Shown piece by piece: positions 45,335 to 53,549 of a stretch of 64,000 nt of DNA. The translations under genes and the position numbers were made by a program. Location of the stretch: NCBI RefSeq assembly GCF_001021085.1, contig NZ_CP004021.1:766001-830000 (forward strand). The letters run 5' to 3'. Position 1 is the first letter of the stretch. Each line of letters opens with the position of its first letter. The DNA comes from Candidatus Liberibacter africanus PTSAPSY (GTDB taxonomy: Bacteria > Pseudomonadota > Alphaproteobacteria > Rhizobiales > Rhizobiaceae). The notes under the pieces were generated by a model that saw only the letters and a list, made by a program, of their open reading frames with translations, was not told the origin of the DNA and did no database searches.

Positions 45335-46078
45335 ATGTTTGATTTAACAGGTAAAAAAGCATTAGTAACAGGTGCTAGCGGTAGTATTGGTCTTGCAATT
45401 GCTAAGATTTTATATCAGCGAGGAGCTTCTGTTGGATTGCATGGTACTTCGCATGAAAAGTTACAAGGAGTGGCTCATCATTTTGATGACACTAATCGTT
45501 TTTTTCTTTTTCCATCAAATTTTTCAGATCGTTCGTCTGTTGAAGATTTGTCTACAAATGTTGCCGAAGAGATGGGAGGAGTTGATATCCTTGTGAATAA
45601 TGCGGGAATTGTGAGGGATGCACTTCTGATGCGTGCACGTGATGAGGATTGGGATAATGTTTTGTTTGTGAACTTAACATCAGTATTTCTTTTAACGCGT
45701 AGGCTAATTCCTGCAATGATTAAAAAACGCTTTGGTCGTATTATTAATATCACATCTGTTGTAGGGTTCGTGGGAAATGCTGGGCAAGCTAATTATTGTG
45801 CTGCTAAATCTGGATTAACAGGTTTTACTAAAGCACTTGCAAAGGAAACAGGTAAGCGTAAGGTAACGGTTAATTGTGTTTCTCCTGGTTTTATAGCAAG
45901 CAATATGACGGCTAATTTGACCGAAGAACAGCATCAAAATATTATTTCTTCTATTCCAATGCAGTGTATGGGAAATGTTAATGATGTTGCTTCTGCCGTG
46001 CTTTATCTATCTTCTGAAGAGGCATCGTATGTGACAGGTCAGACTATTCATGTAAATGGTGGTATGGCTATGATTTAA
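45335..46078 (+). CDS. fabG: 3-oxoacyl-ACP reductase
   Basis: FabG reduces 3-ketoacyl-ACP with NADPH. The 247-aa short-chain dehydrogenase has the TGASGSIG cofactor motif near residues 12-19, NNAG near 87-90, catalytic Ser in NITSVVG, YxxxK in YCAAKSG, and the closing YVTGQTIHVNGGMAM. ATG 45335. Co-transcribed with fabD upstream; acpP follows after a 237-base spacer with its own probable promoter. Confidence 0.96.
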   Translation: MFDLTGKKALVTGASGSIGLAIAKILYQRGASVGLHGTSHEKLQGVAHHFDDTNRFFLFPSNFSDRSSVEDLSTNVAEEMGGVDILVNNAGIVRDALLMRARDEDWDNVLFVNLTSVFLLTRRLIPAMIKKRFGRIINITSVVGFVGNAGQANYCAAKSGLTGFTKALAKETGKRKVTVNCVSPGFIASNMTANLTEEQHQNIISSIPMQCMGNVNDVASAVLYLSSEEASYVTGQTIHVNGGMAMI

Positions 46079-46214
46079 GATATAAAAATATTTCACTATA
46101 AAAAGTAATGATTGTTGCATTACGAAGTCTGACATGCTTTAAATTTATAGAAGGGATTCATATGTCATTCTAGTTTTTCACAGGCCTTGTCTTGTATGAA
46201 ATCATCTTTTTTAG

Positions 46215-46243
46215 TTGACATTAGGATGGGGTGTTGGGATATT
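46215..46243 (+). promoter_or_regulatory. Probable sigma70-type promoter of acpP
   Basis: A consensus -35 TTGACA (46215-46220) is followed, after exactly 17 bases, by GATATT (46238-46243), a fair -10. It lies about 70 bases upstream of the acpP start. This is one of the few textbook hexamer pairs in the window and suits a highly expressed gene. Confidence 0.55.
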
Positions 46244-46315
46244 GAGAATGATGATTGCCCAGAAAAATTTTTTCGCATCTTAAAATAGAGTAAAAAAATA
46301 AGGATTAGCTTAATT

Positions 46316-46672
46316 ATGTCAAATACTGGTGATAATAGTTCACAAAATAAAATGAGTGCGGGTCATGCAGCAGATTCGTTTACAGAGGAGTATATTACTC
46401 AGACTGTATACGATATCACGCAATCGCATCTTGGGAAGTTAAAAAATGTAGAAGTAACAAAAAGTTCCCGTTTTATTGAGGATTTAGGTGCAGATTCTTT
46501 GGATACTGTTGAGCTTGTTATGAATTTTGAGGAAGAATTTGAAATTGATATCTCAGAAGATAATGCTAAGAGTATTTTAACTATTGGTGATGCTATTGAT
46601 TTTATCAAAAAGGCTTGTGAAGAGAAGCGGGAAAAGAGCGGGGAAATAGCGGAGGAAATAGTTGAGAAATAG
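46316..46672 (+). CDS. acpP: Acyl carrier protein with N- and C-terminal extensions
   Basis: ACP carries growing acyl chains on a phosphopantetheine attached to S61 in [12 protein letters not shown]. At 118 aa it is markedly longer than the usual 78: about 20 extra polar residues precede the first helix, and about 14 charged residues follow IDFIKKA at the C-terminus. The start ATG 46316 has AAGGA 9 bases upstream; an internal ATG (codon 13) would still leave an extension. The core, including EEEFEIDIS and [10 protein letters not shown], is intact. Housekeeping ACP is the likely role given the fab context. Confidence 0.92.
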   Translation: MSNTGDNSSQNKMSAGHAADSFTEEYITQTVYDITQSHLGKLKNVEVTKSSRFIEDLGADSLDTVELVMNFEEEFEIDISEDNAKSILTIGDAIDFIKKACEEKREKSGEIAEEIVEK

Positions 46673-46730
46673 TTATTGTTCTTTATTTTGTTTTATTTGT
46701 TGAAATCGAAGTCTACTATCGTCTTATAAC

Positions 46731-47082
46731 AGTAATATTTTGAAGAGTACGATATAGCCATAAGGCGTATGGTTATAACTGGATTTTCGAATAATTGCCC
46801 CACTTGGATGTGGGGTTTATATCAGTTAATATCGTCTTATCGAAGGTTAGGCAAACATTTCGCATATAGATCACAATTTAATTTAGAAGGTTTGTTTTTC
46901 TAAAGATTAAGTCATTCATTTCAGATAAAAATTGTTTTATTTAATAGAACTTTTTATTATGAAGATTGGGTTTCTTTTGCGTATTTTCGCAAATTTAACC
47001 ATTTTATCTTTATATGAAATGGTTAAATTGATATGGTGTTTCCTATTTTATATGGTCTCCTTGTATGCTTCTGATTATAGAT
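46731..47082 (+). pseudogene. Decayed tandem copy of the fabF 5' region
   Basis: This 352-base block aligns with 47083-47434, which covers the immediate upstream region and first ~107 codons of fabF. Matches include AGTAATATTTTGA at both copy starts, GATATAG, GGTTGTGACTGGA against GGTTATAACTGGA, CTTGGATGTGG, TTAGAAGGTTTGT, and TATGAAGATTGGGTTTC. The start codon has become ATA (46760-46762), and stops and small indels break the frame. It looks like an old tandem duplication in which the upstream copy lost function. Confidence 0.85.
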
Positions 47083-47111
47083 AGTAATATTTTGAGAGGG
47101 AAGATATAGTT

Positions 47112-48383
47112 ATGAGACGTGTGGTTGTGACTGGACTTGGAATGATTACCCCGCTTGGATGTGGTGTTGATGTTAGTTGGTCTCGCCTTATTGCTGGTGA
47201 AGTAGGTATACGCCATCTGAGCAAAAAATTTGATTTAGAAGGTTTGTCTTCTAAAATTGCTGGCTTAGTTCCAACTGGAGACGGTTCTAATGGAACGTTT
47301 AATTATGAAGATTGGGTTTCTCCTGCAGATCTTCGCAAAATTGATCAGTTCATTTTGTATGGAATGGTTGCGTCAGATATGGCGCTTGCCGATTCTGGAT
47401 GGAATCCTAAAACAGATAAAGATCGTAATTCTACAGGCATAGTTTTTGGATCTGGTATGGGAGGTCTTAATAGAATTGTGGATAGCAGTAATGTGTTGCG
47501 AGATGGTGGTCCTCGTAGAATTTCTCCTTTTACTGTTCCTGGAAGTATCATTAGTCTTTTATCTGGAAATATTTCTATTCGTCATCAATTGAGAGGTCCA
47601 AACCACGCTGTGACAACAGCTTGTTCTAGTGGAGCACATGCGATTGGTGATGCGTCACGTTTGATTGCTTTTGGTGATGCAGATGTTATGGTTGCTGGCG
47701 GAGCGGAGGCATCTATTTGTCGTTTGGGCATTGCTAGTTTTGCTGCATGTAGGGCTTTGTCGACTCGATTTAATGATGATCCTACAAGGGCTTCTAGACC
47801 ATTTGATAGAGATAGAGATGGTTTTGTTATGGGAGAAGGGGCTGGAGCATTGATTTTAGAAGATCTTGAACATGCTAAGGCTCGTGGTGCTAAAATATAT
47901 TCTGAGGTAGTTGGATATGGTCTTTCAGGTGACGCTTTCCATATTACAATGCCGCCAGAAGACGGGAATGGTGCATATCGTTGTATGTCTGCTGCAATTT
48001 CGCGAGCCAAAATATTCCCTAGTGAAATAGACTATATTAATGCCCATGGCACTTCTACTATGGCAGATATCATAGAACTGGGTGCCGTTGAAAAATTGAT
48101 GGGCGATAGCTGTTGTCATGTTTCTATGTCTTCTACTAAATCTTCTATGGGTCATTTGCTTGGGGCAGCAGGTGCGGTTGAAGCTGCTATTTGTAATCTT
48201 TCGATCCGTGACAGCATTATTCCTGCAACTCTTAACTTAGATAATCCGGCAAAAAAAACACTCATAGATTTAGTCCCTCATCGGTCAGTTAAAAAGAATG
48301 TTAATATTGCGATGTCTAATTCTTTTGGTTTTGGGGGGACTAATGTTTCTTTAGTATTTAAGAAATTTCAAGATGGTGTTTAA
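47112..48383 (+). CDS. fabF: 3-oxoacyl-ACP synthase II
   Basis: FabF condenses malonyl-ACP with acyl-ACP. The 423-aa protein starts RRVVVTGLGMITPLG and carries the Cys-His-His triad: C171 in TTACSSGAHA, H312 in NAHGTST, H348 in SSMGHLLGAAGAVEA. The C-terminal NSFGFGGTN is typical. ATG 47112 has a weak GAGAGGGAAG upstream. Because of the tandem duplication, the region just ahead of this gene is itself the duplication junction. mltG follows after 42 bases. Confidence 0.97.
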   Translation: MRRVVVTGLGMITPLGCGVDVSWSRLIAGEVGIRHLSKKFDLEGLSSKIAGLVPTGDGSNGTFNYEDWVSPADLRKIDQFILYGMVASDMALADSGWNPKTDKDRNSTGIVFGSGMGGLNRIVDSSNVLRDGGPRRISPFTVPGSIISLLSGNISIRHQLRGPNHAVTTACSSGAHAIGDASRLIAFGDADVMVAGGAEASICRLGIASFAACRALSTRFNDDPTRASRPFDRDRDGFVMGEGAGALILEDLEHAKARGAKIYSEVVGYGLSGDAFHITMPPEDGNGAYRCMSAAISRAKIFPSEIDYINAHGTSTMADIIELGAVEKLMGDSCCHVSMSSTKSSMGHLLGAAGAVEAAICNLSIRDSIIPATLNLDNPAKKTLIDLVPHRSVKKNVNIAMSNSFGFGGTNVSLVFKKFQDGV

Positions 48384-48425
48384 TGACTGATTTTTATATG
48401 TTTATAGTTATACCACCTAGTAATT

Positions 48426-49472
48426 TTGTTTTTTAATAGATTGTTTTTTAGAAGGTTTTTCTCCTTGAAAGTAATCCTACTTAAGAGAATGTTATTTTTA
48501 AAATATATAATTTCTTTTCTAGTCATATTGATGATTGGAATTGGAATTAATTTTTATATAATCAGACCTTATAATGCGAAGGGTCCTCTTAAAGATGATA
48601 CTTTTTTTTTTATACGTAATGGTATGTCATTAAAAGAGATTTCAAGAAATTTGTTCAACATTGGAGCAATAGTAGACCCATATCTATTTCGTTATGCTAC
48701 CCAGTGTTATTTTGGATCTCAAGGACTTAGGGCAGGGGAATATGAGATAGACAAGGGTTCTTCGATGTTTCAAATTGCTGAAAAGATTATGTATGGGAAG
48801 GTTTTAATGCATTCAATTTCTTTCCCTGAAGGGTTTACAGTCAAACAGATTTTTAGAAAACTAAAAGATAGTCCCTTTCTAGTAGGTGAATTACCATCAG
48901 AATTACCTCTTGAAGGTACGCTATGTCCAGACACTTATAAATTTGCTTTGGGGACACGTCGTTCAGAAATTTTAGATCAGGCGATGCTAGAACAAAAAAA
49001 AATAGTGGATGATGTGTGGAAGAATCGAGATGAAAATAACCCAATAAAGAGTAAAGAAGATTTGATTATTCTTGCCTCTATTGTTGAAAAAGAAACATAC
49101 CATGCTGAGGAACGTGCTCATGTGGCTTCTGTTTTTATAAATCGTCTATCAAAATCTATTAGGCTTCAATCTGATGCAACAGTTATTTATGGTATTGTAG
49201 AAGGGGATTATGATTTGTTGGATAAGAAAATCATTCAGTCTAATTTTTCTAAAAAAACACCCTACAATAGTTATTTTGTGAATGGACTACCTCCAACGGC
49301 TATTTCTAATCCTAGTAAGTTATCTTTAGAAGCAGTTGCAAAACCATTACATACTGAAGATTTATATTTTGTCAGTGATGGTAAAGGGAGACATTTTTTT
49401 TCTAAAAATTTTAAAGATCATACTATTAATGTACAGAAATGGCGTAAAATTTCTTTAGAATCAAAATCTTAA
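48426..49472 (+). CDS. mltG: Endolytic peptidoglycan transglycosylase MltG (YceG)
   Basis: MltG cleaves nascent glycan strands and sets their length. The protein (up to 348 aa) has a membrane anchor (about 25-46), LysM-like region (FFIRNGMSLKEIS), and the YceG domain with LEGTLCPDTYKF, catalytic Glu221 in ASIVEKET, and LQSDATVIYG, ending in a typical YFVSDGKGRHFFS. The start is uncertain: TTG 48426, TTG 48465 (AGAAGG 8 bases before it) and ATG 48489 are all possible; none affects the domain. Located after fabF, as in other Rhizobiales. Confidence 0.93.
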   Translation: MFFNRLFFRRFFSLKVILLKRMLFLKYIISFLVILMIGIGINFYIIRPYNAKGPLKDDTFFFIRNGMSLKEISRNLFNIGAIVDPYLFRYATQCYFGSQGLRAGEYEIDKGSSMFQIAEKIMYGKVLMHSISFPEGFTVKQIFRKLKDSPFLVGELPSELPLEGTLCPDTYKFALGTRRSEILDQAMLEQKKIVDDVWKNRDENNPIKSKEDLIILASIVEKETYHAEERAHVASVFINRLSKSIRLQSDATVIYGIVEGDYDLLDKKIIQSNFSKKTPYNSYFVNGLPPTAISNPSKLSLEAVAKPLHTEDLYFVSDGKGRHFFSKNFKDHTINVQKWRKISLESKS

Positions 49473-49921
49473 TTGTTCGTTCAGATAAGTCTGTTTATTC
49501 AGTACGTATTGCTGAAAAATTTGGTGAGTTACTTGAGAATGAATTTATTTCTGAATATTACTATATTTGCGAAATTTTTTTTAGGATTATTCAATATGCT
49601 ATTGTAATATTATGTTTTTCAGCCTAAAACTTTTTTGTATTTCTGATTTTTTCGTAACAGAGATGAAAATTAACAGTAAATACGTCAAATTTATTCTACA
49701 GTAAGATTCTTGTATGTAAAACTATGAGTATTGCGAACATTTTTTTAATGATATTATAAAAAACATAATGGAGGGAAGGGATCTTTTATCAAAAGTAAAT
49801 ATCTAAACCATTATAATATTGTATAATAAAAAAAAATGTTCTCAAAGTCTTGCTCTTGAATGATAAACAAGTTAGTAAAAACCAGTGAGTTTGTAATAAT
49901 AAAGACAAGAATATTATTCTT
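49473..49921. other. Spacer between mltG and tRNA(CAU)
   Basis: About 450 bases. The first ~150 have an open plus-strand frame (from about 49473, containing VYSVRIAEKFGELLENEF) ending at TAA near 49625, without a start codon or ribosome binding site; it may be a gene relic. In relatives yicC and gmk often follow mltG, but I cannot match this fragment to them. The rest is AT-rich. Confidence 0.35.
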
Positions 49922-49997
49922 GGGCCCGTAGCTCAAGGGTTAGAGCTAACGGCTCATAACCGTTTGGTTGGGGGTTCGAATCCCTCCGGGCCCACCA
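49922..49997 (+). tRNA. tRNA with CAU anticodon (tRNA-Ile2 or elongator tRNA-Met)
   Basis: A 76-nt cloverleaf with acceptor GGGCCCG/CGGGCCC, D arm TAGCTCAAGGGTTAGAGC, anticodon loop CTCATAA, T arm GGGGGTTCGAATCCCTC and encoded CCA. CAU can be elongator Met or Ile2. The C4-G69 and C5-G68 acceptor pairs favour a TilS substrate (Ile2), but this cannot be settled by eye. It is not initiator tRNA, because the anticodon stem lacks the three G-C pairs. It borders the integrase remnant. Confidence 0.93.
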
Positions 49998-50306
49998 TTT
50001 TGATATTTTTATAGGGGAATATTGAGATTGGTGCTTTTATCGAACCTCGTATTAAAAACTATCTCACAATCAAAGAAGTCCTTTACTCAATAGAAATAAT
50101 ATATCGTGTTTCAATTGGTAGGGAATAGGTGGTTTAGTAATTCATAATATTTTGGTATTTTTATTTCTCATGTACAATTTGTTTATGTAATAAAATATTT
50201 GCGCCATTAAAACAAAAGTATATGTTTATGGTAGAAATGCTCATAATTGTTGTTTATTTTTTAGGAGTAGTATTCGATCTATTAATTTAGTACTAAAAAA
50301 TACATT

Positions 50307-50607
50307 AAAATCAATACCTTATATAAAGGTAAGGCCGAATGTTAGAAATGAATAATCAATAGCTTAAAAACCACTTAGTCCTACTTTTTACACAGAATCC
50401 GCAATCATTTTAGCAGTGTTATAGGCAAGTTTCTTTGCTTTCACTTCTCTTGTATAGAGTTCAGCCAGATCTGTCTTTGACAATCCGTACATAGCCATAA
50501 GTTCGTGATGACTAGTACCTGCATTCGATGCTATTGTTGCTCCTGTTTGTAGCCCATGAGTTCTATATTCATTATGTAATCCCGCTTCTTACATCTTCTA
50601 AACCATG
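50307..50607. repeat. Direct repeat, copy A (integrase 3' fragment)
   Basis: About 300 bases that recur at 50620-50925 with an offset of 312-313 bases and scattered mismatches and small indels. The best conserved core runs from TCTTGTATAGAGTTCAGCC to TTGTAGCCCATG. Both copies encode, on the minus strand, the C-terminal end of a tyrosine integrase. Confidence 0.9.
50388..50607 (-). pseudogene. Integrase C-terminal fragment (copy A)
   Basis: On the minus strand this fragment reads THGLQTGATIASNAG, then HHELMAMYGLSKTDLAELYTR and ends at TAA (complement of 50388-50390). It is the end of a tyrosine-family phage integrase: H-G-L-R of the active site has become HGLQ, while the LYTRE tyrosine remains. 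There is no start and no N-terminal domain, so it cannot be active. It is a duplicate of the end of the longer remnant upstream on the same strand. Confidence 0.8.
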
Positions 50608-50619
50608 TAGTAAACTATA

Positions 50620-50925
50620 GTAAAATAAATATCTTATATAAAGGTAAGACTAAATCAGAATCATGAAGAATCAATAGCTTAAAACCACTTGGTCTTACCT
50701 TTTTATACGGAATCTGCTATCATTAGCGGTCTTGTATGCTAACTTCTTTGCGTTCACTTCTCTTGTATAGAGTTCAGCCAGATCTGTCTTTGACAATCCG
50801 TACATAGCCATAAGTTCGTGAGGACTAGTACCTGCATTCGACGCTATTGTTGCTCCTGTTTGTAGCCCATGGGCTCTATATTATCAGGTAATCCCGCTTC
50901 TTACATCTTCTCCAAACCATTACCG
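50620..50925. repeat. Direct repeat, copy B
   Basis: Second copy of the repeat at 50307-50607. It also contains an 11-base inverted repeat (50640-50650 with 50692-50702, AAAGGTAAGAC / GTCTTACCTTT) that could be the integrase gene's terminator or part of an old attachment structure; in copy A this inverted repeat is degraded. Confidence 0.9.
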
Positions 50926-51195
50926 AAAGAATCTGAGAGGAGAAAGTTTTACCACGGGTATTTATTAAAAAAGTATCGTGTTCTTCACCGACCACATCTA
51001 GACATTTTTGCAAAGATTCAAAAATAGGAACATGAACTGTCTTCTGCTTACTAATTGATAAAACATTATCTTTGACGTTCTCTTTGCCTATTCTTATGAC
51101 ATCGGATCGCCTTAAGCCTAAAAACAACATAAGCCTAAATCTAACCTTGCCATGGTATTAATAGGATAGTGTTTTTGATACACTTCTACTAATAC
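50695..51195 (-). pseudogene. Degenerate tyrosine integrase (phage/island type), catalytic domain
   Basis: Minus-strand fragments in order: MVLVEVYQKHYPINTMARL, then after a frameshift FRLMLFLGLRRSDVIRIG with the first active-site Arg, SISKQKTVHVPI, TFLINTRGKTFSS, and after another disruption and stop the AHGLQTGATIASNAG and ELYTRE part. This is the catalytic half of a P4-like/phage integrase with at least two frame breaks and the HGLR arginine changed to Gln. The N-terminal half is missing. Its place beside a tRNA gene suggests a lost prophage or island. Confidence 0.85.
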
Positions 51196-51300
51196 CATTT
51201 TTGTATCTGCAACTTATTATATCAAAAAGATAACGTAAGTCAGGATGAGACAAGCTTATATTAATATTTAAAAAACAGTATGCGCAACGGAACATAAACT

Positions 51301-51391
51301 ATGTGTTGGCATGATGCCAGACCGTTACCGCCGGCAGCCCGGTATGTTTTACTTTTTGATGTCATTTTGATTTTTAAGGACAGGTATAATA
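51301..51391 (+). promoter_or_regulatory. Flagellin leader with GC-rich hairpins
   Basis: Just upstream of flagellin, two short hairpins are visible: TGGCA/TGCCA (51307-51319, 3-base loop) and TACCG/CGGTA (51326-51330 with 51340-51344), inside a locally GC-rich block that contrasts with its surroundings. The region would fall in the flagellin 5' UTR, which FlbT and FlaF control in relatives. AAGGACAGG serves as ribosome binding site. Confidence 0.4.
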
Positions 51392-52726
51392 ATGACTAGT
51401 ATTTTAACCAATCTTCCTGCAATGTCTGCCTCACAAAAATTGCGGGATATTAATTATAACTTAGAAGTTGTACAAAATCGTGTTTCTTCAGGATTGCGTG
51501 TTTCTGATGCCGCTGATAATGCGGCTTATTGGTCAATTGCACAAGTAATGAAATCAGATAAATCAGCTCTTTCTGCGGTATCTGATGCTATTGGACTTGG
51601 ATCTGCAAAAGTAGATATTGCTAAGGCTGGGATTAGTGAAGCTATTAAAGTAATTTCTGGTATAAAAGAAAAATTAGTTGCAGCTATTGAGCGTGGCACA
51701 GATTCGAAGTCTATTCAATCAGAGATTACTCAACTTCAGGAACAATTAAGAGATATTGCAAAGGGAGCTTCTTTTAATGGTGAAAATTGGTTGAGAACGG
51801 AATTAGGATCATCGACAGCTTCTATTCCTAAAAGTGTTGTCAGCTCTTTTATTCGAGATAATAATGGTGAAGTTAAAGTAACAACTATGGACTATGCTCT
51901 TGATCAAGATACTGTATTATTTGATATTTCAAACAGTTCAGAACATTATGGTCTTCTTGATAGGAATCACAAAGTTAAGATTAATAAACAAGAGCTCAAG
52001 GAAACGAAAGTATCCTTCTACAATAAAAACAATGAAATTGTTAATAAAAAAATGAAACTCGTAACTACTGATGGAGTTTGGTTAAAGGCGGCAGGAGCCA
52101 TTTTTGATCAAGAAAGAGGTATTGCACAATTAAAACAAAATGAAAATGGGAACGCTCAAACAGGTGCATCATCAAAATCGCCATCTGCCCCTGTTTCTAC
52201 CGGAGACAAAACATATCTTCGTATAGGAAATTCTGATACATGGGTAGTTGCTACCAATAATGAAAGTTTTTCTGATGGTAAAAGTATTGCTTTAGCGAAA
52301 GCAGAAGATGGTACATCTTACTATATTGATACGAACTCAACTAATGTAGATGCACGAGTGCTTCCTGACGAAGTAAACATGGATTATTCTTTGGTAACAT
52401 TCGATATTACTAAGAATTCGAATAATTATATGTATAATGAAAGTAATTCTATACAAGTAATGCTTTCGTTTGTTGATAACCAATTAAAAGCTGTCACTTC
52501 TGCGGCAGGAAAAATAGGATCAATTAGTTCGCGGATTCATTTACAAGAAAATTTTATAAAATATATGAGTGATTCTATTGAAAAAGGTGTAGGTCGTTTG
52601 GTTGATGCTGATATGGCTGCTGAATCTAGTAGGCTTTCTGCATTGCAAACACAACAACAATTAGCTATTCAGGCATTGTCTATTGTTAACAATTCTACAG
52701 CGAGAATTTTATCTCTCTTTCGTTAA
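51392..52726 (+). CDS. flaA: Flagellin
   Basis: The filament subunit, 444 aa. The N-terminal D0/D1 domain starts TSILTNLPAMSASQKLRD and includes the flg22-equivalent segment NRVSSGLRVSDAADNAA, the epitope region sensed by plant FLS2. The C-terminal domain ends with GRLVDADMAAESSRLSALQTQ and ILSLFR. The central 130-340 region is variable, with lysine-, asparagine- and serine-rich stretches. ATG 51392 has AAGGACAGG upstream. Only one flagellin gene lies here, whereas rhizobia often have several in tandem. Confidence 0.96.
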   Translation: MTSILTNLPAMSASQKLRDINYNLEVVQNRVSSGLRVSDAADNAAYWSIAQVMKSDKSALSAVSDAIGLGSAKVDIAKAGISEAIKVISGIKEKLVAAIERGTDSKSIQSEITQLQEQLRDIAKGASFNGENWLRTELGSSTASIPKSVVSSFIRDNNGEVKVTTMDYALDQDTVLFDISNSSEHYGLLDRNHKVKINKQELKETKVSFYNKNNEIVNKKMKLVTTDGVWLKAAGAIFDQERGIAQLKQNENGNAQTGASSKSPSAPVSTGDKTYLRIGNSDTWVVATNNESFSDGKSIALAKAEDGTSYYIDTNSTNVDARVLPDEVNMDYSLVTFDITKNSNNYMYNESNSIQVMLSFVDNQLKAVTSAAGKIGSISSRIHLQENFIKYMSDSIEKGVGRLVDADMAAESSRLSALQTQQQLAIQALSIVNNSTARILSLFR

Positions 52727-52749
52727 AATTTATCTTTAATATCTGATAT

Positions 52750-52786
52750 TTGAAGAGCTGTTTTTTACTATAAAATAGCTCTTCAA
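52750..52786. terminator. Hairpin after flagellin, possible terminator
   Basis: A 10-base stem (TTGAAGAGCT / AGCTCTTCAA) with an A/T-rich loop that can extend the stem begins 24 bases past the flagellin stop. It is followed by an A-run rather than a T-run on the plus strand, so it may stabilise the mRNA 3' end as well as, or instead of, terminating. Confidence 0.5.
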
Positions 52787-52904
52787 AAAACATTTTGTTA
52801 TCAATTGTGTTTGTAGTTTTATTAATTTGATATGTCAAAATTTATTATATTTATGCGAAATTTTGACAAAAGCACTTTTGATCATTTTATTTTATGGTGA
52901 ATGA

Positions 52905-53549
52905 ATGATGGACTCTATTTTATCTCGTCTAGAAGATTTTAGTCGAGTCAGTTCATTATCTGATATAGTTGTTCCTGAGGATCAGACTGTTTCTACCGTA
53001 GGTGTGAAGTTTGATTCCCTTGCTGACTTTCAAAAGGAACAAGATAAAGCGTATCAAGAAGGTTATAAAAAAGCTATTTGTGATCGAGAATTATATTGGA
53101 AATCTAAAAATAATCTTATGCAGCAATATCATGATAATAAGATGGCTGATTTGCGTGAATTATTTGAATCTTGTACGACCGAAGCTATTTCAATCGCTGT
53201 TAGGGATTCTTTTAAGTGTTTTTCAGATTCCTTAGAAATAGAAGTAGCGCAGGTTTTAAAATCTATTTTAGATATAAGTTTTTCTCGCAAAGCTGCTATT
53301 GAATTTTCAAGAGTTATTATTGATCTTTTGAAGAAAGGGGATTGTGGAAAAATTGTGGTTCATTGTCCCAATAGTTTTCATTCTCTTATTGAAGAATTAC
53401 TAGGAGAATATTCTCCAATGGTTTGTTATGAGGATTCTGATACGGTAGAATTTTCTTCCAAAATTTCTGGTAGTATTATTACCACGCGACTTGAATCTTG
53501 GTCTTCCGATGTTAAAAAACACATAGAAATTCAGCAGGATTTGAAATGA
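52905..53549 (+). CDS. Putative FliH-like flagellar protein
   Basis: A 214-aa soluble protein, not confidently named. It has a proline-free, glutamine/lysine-rich middle (about 40-90, predicted helical, possibly coiled coil) and a C-terminal part with IVVHCPNSFHSLIEELLG and TVEFSSKISGSIITTRLES, reminiscent of FliH, which regulates the export ATPase FliI. Its stop overlaps the motB start by 4 bases, so it belongs to the motor operon. In other Rhizobiales an uncharacterised gene often occupies this slot. FliH identity is a guess from pattern and context. Confidence 0.5.
   Translation: MMDSILSRLEDFSRVSSLSDIVVPEDQTVSTVGVKFDSLADFQKEQDKAYQEGYKKAICDRELYWKSKNNLMQQYHDNKMADLRELFESCTTEAISIAVRDSFKCFSDSLEIEVAQVLKSILDISFSRKAAIEFSRVIIDLLKKGDCGKIVVHCPNSFHSLIEELLGEYSPMVCYEDSDTVEFSSKISGSIITTRLESWSSDVKKHIEIQQDLK

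Noticed and set aside
50307..50925. Possible insertion sequence bounded by direct repeats
   Set aside because: The repeats are the end of an integrase gene copied in tandem; there is no transposase, and no terminal inverted repeats.
51301..51345. Sigma54 promoter before flagellin (TGGCA start of a -24 box)
   Set aside because: The required -12 TTGC at the proper spacing is absent; the TGGCA is half of a small hairpin.
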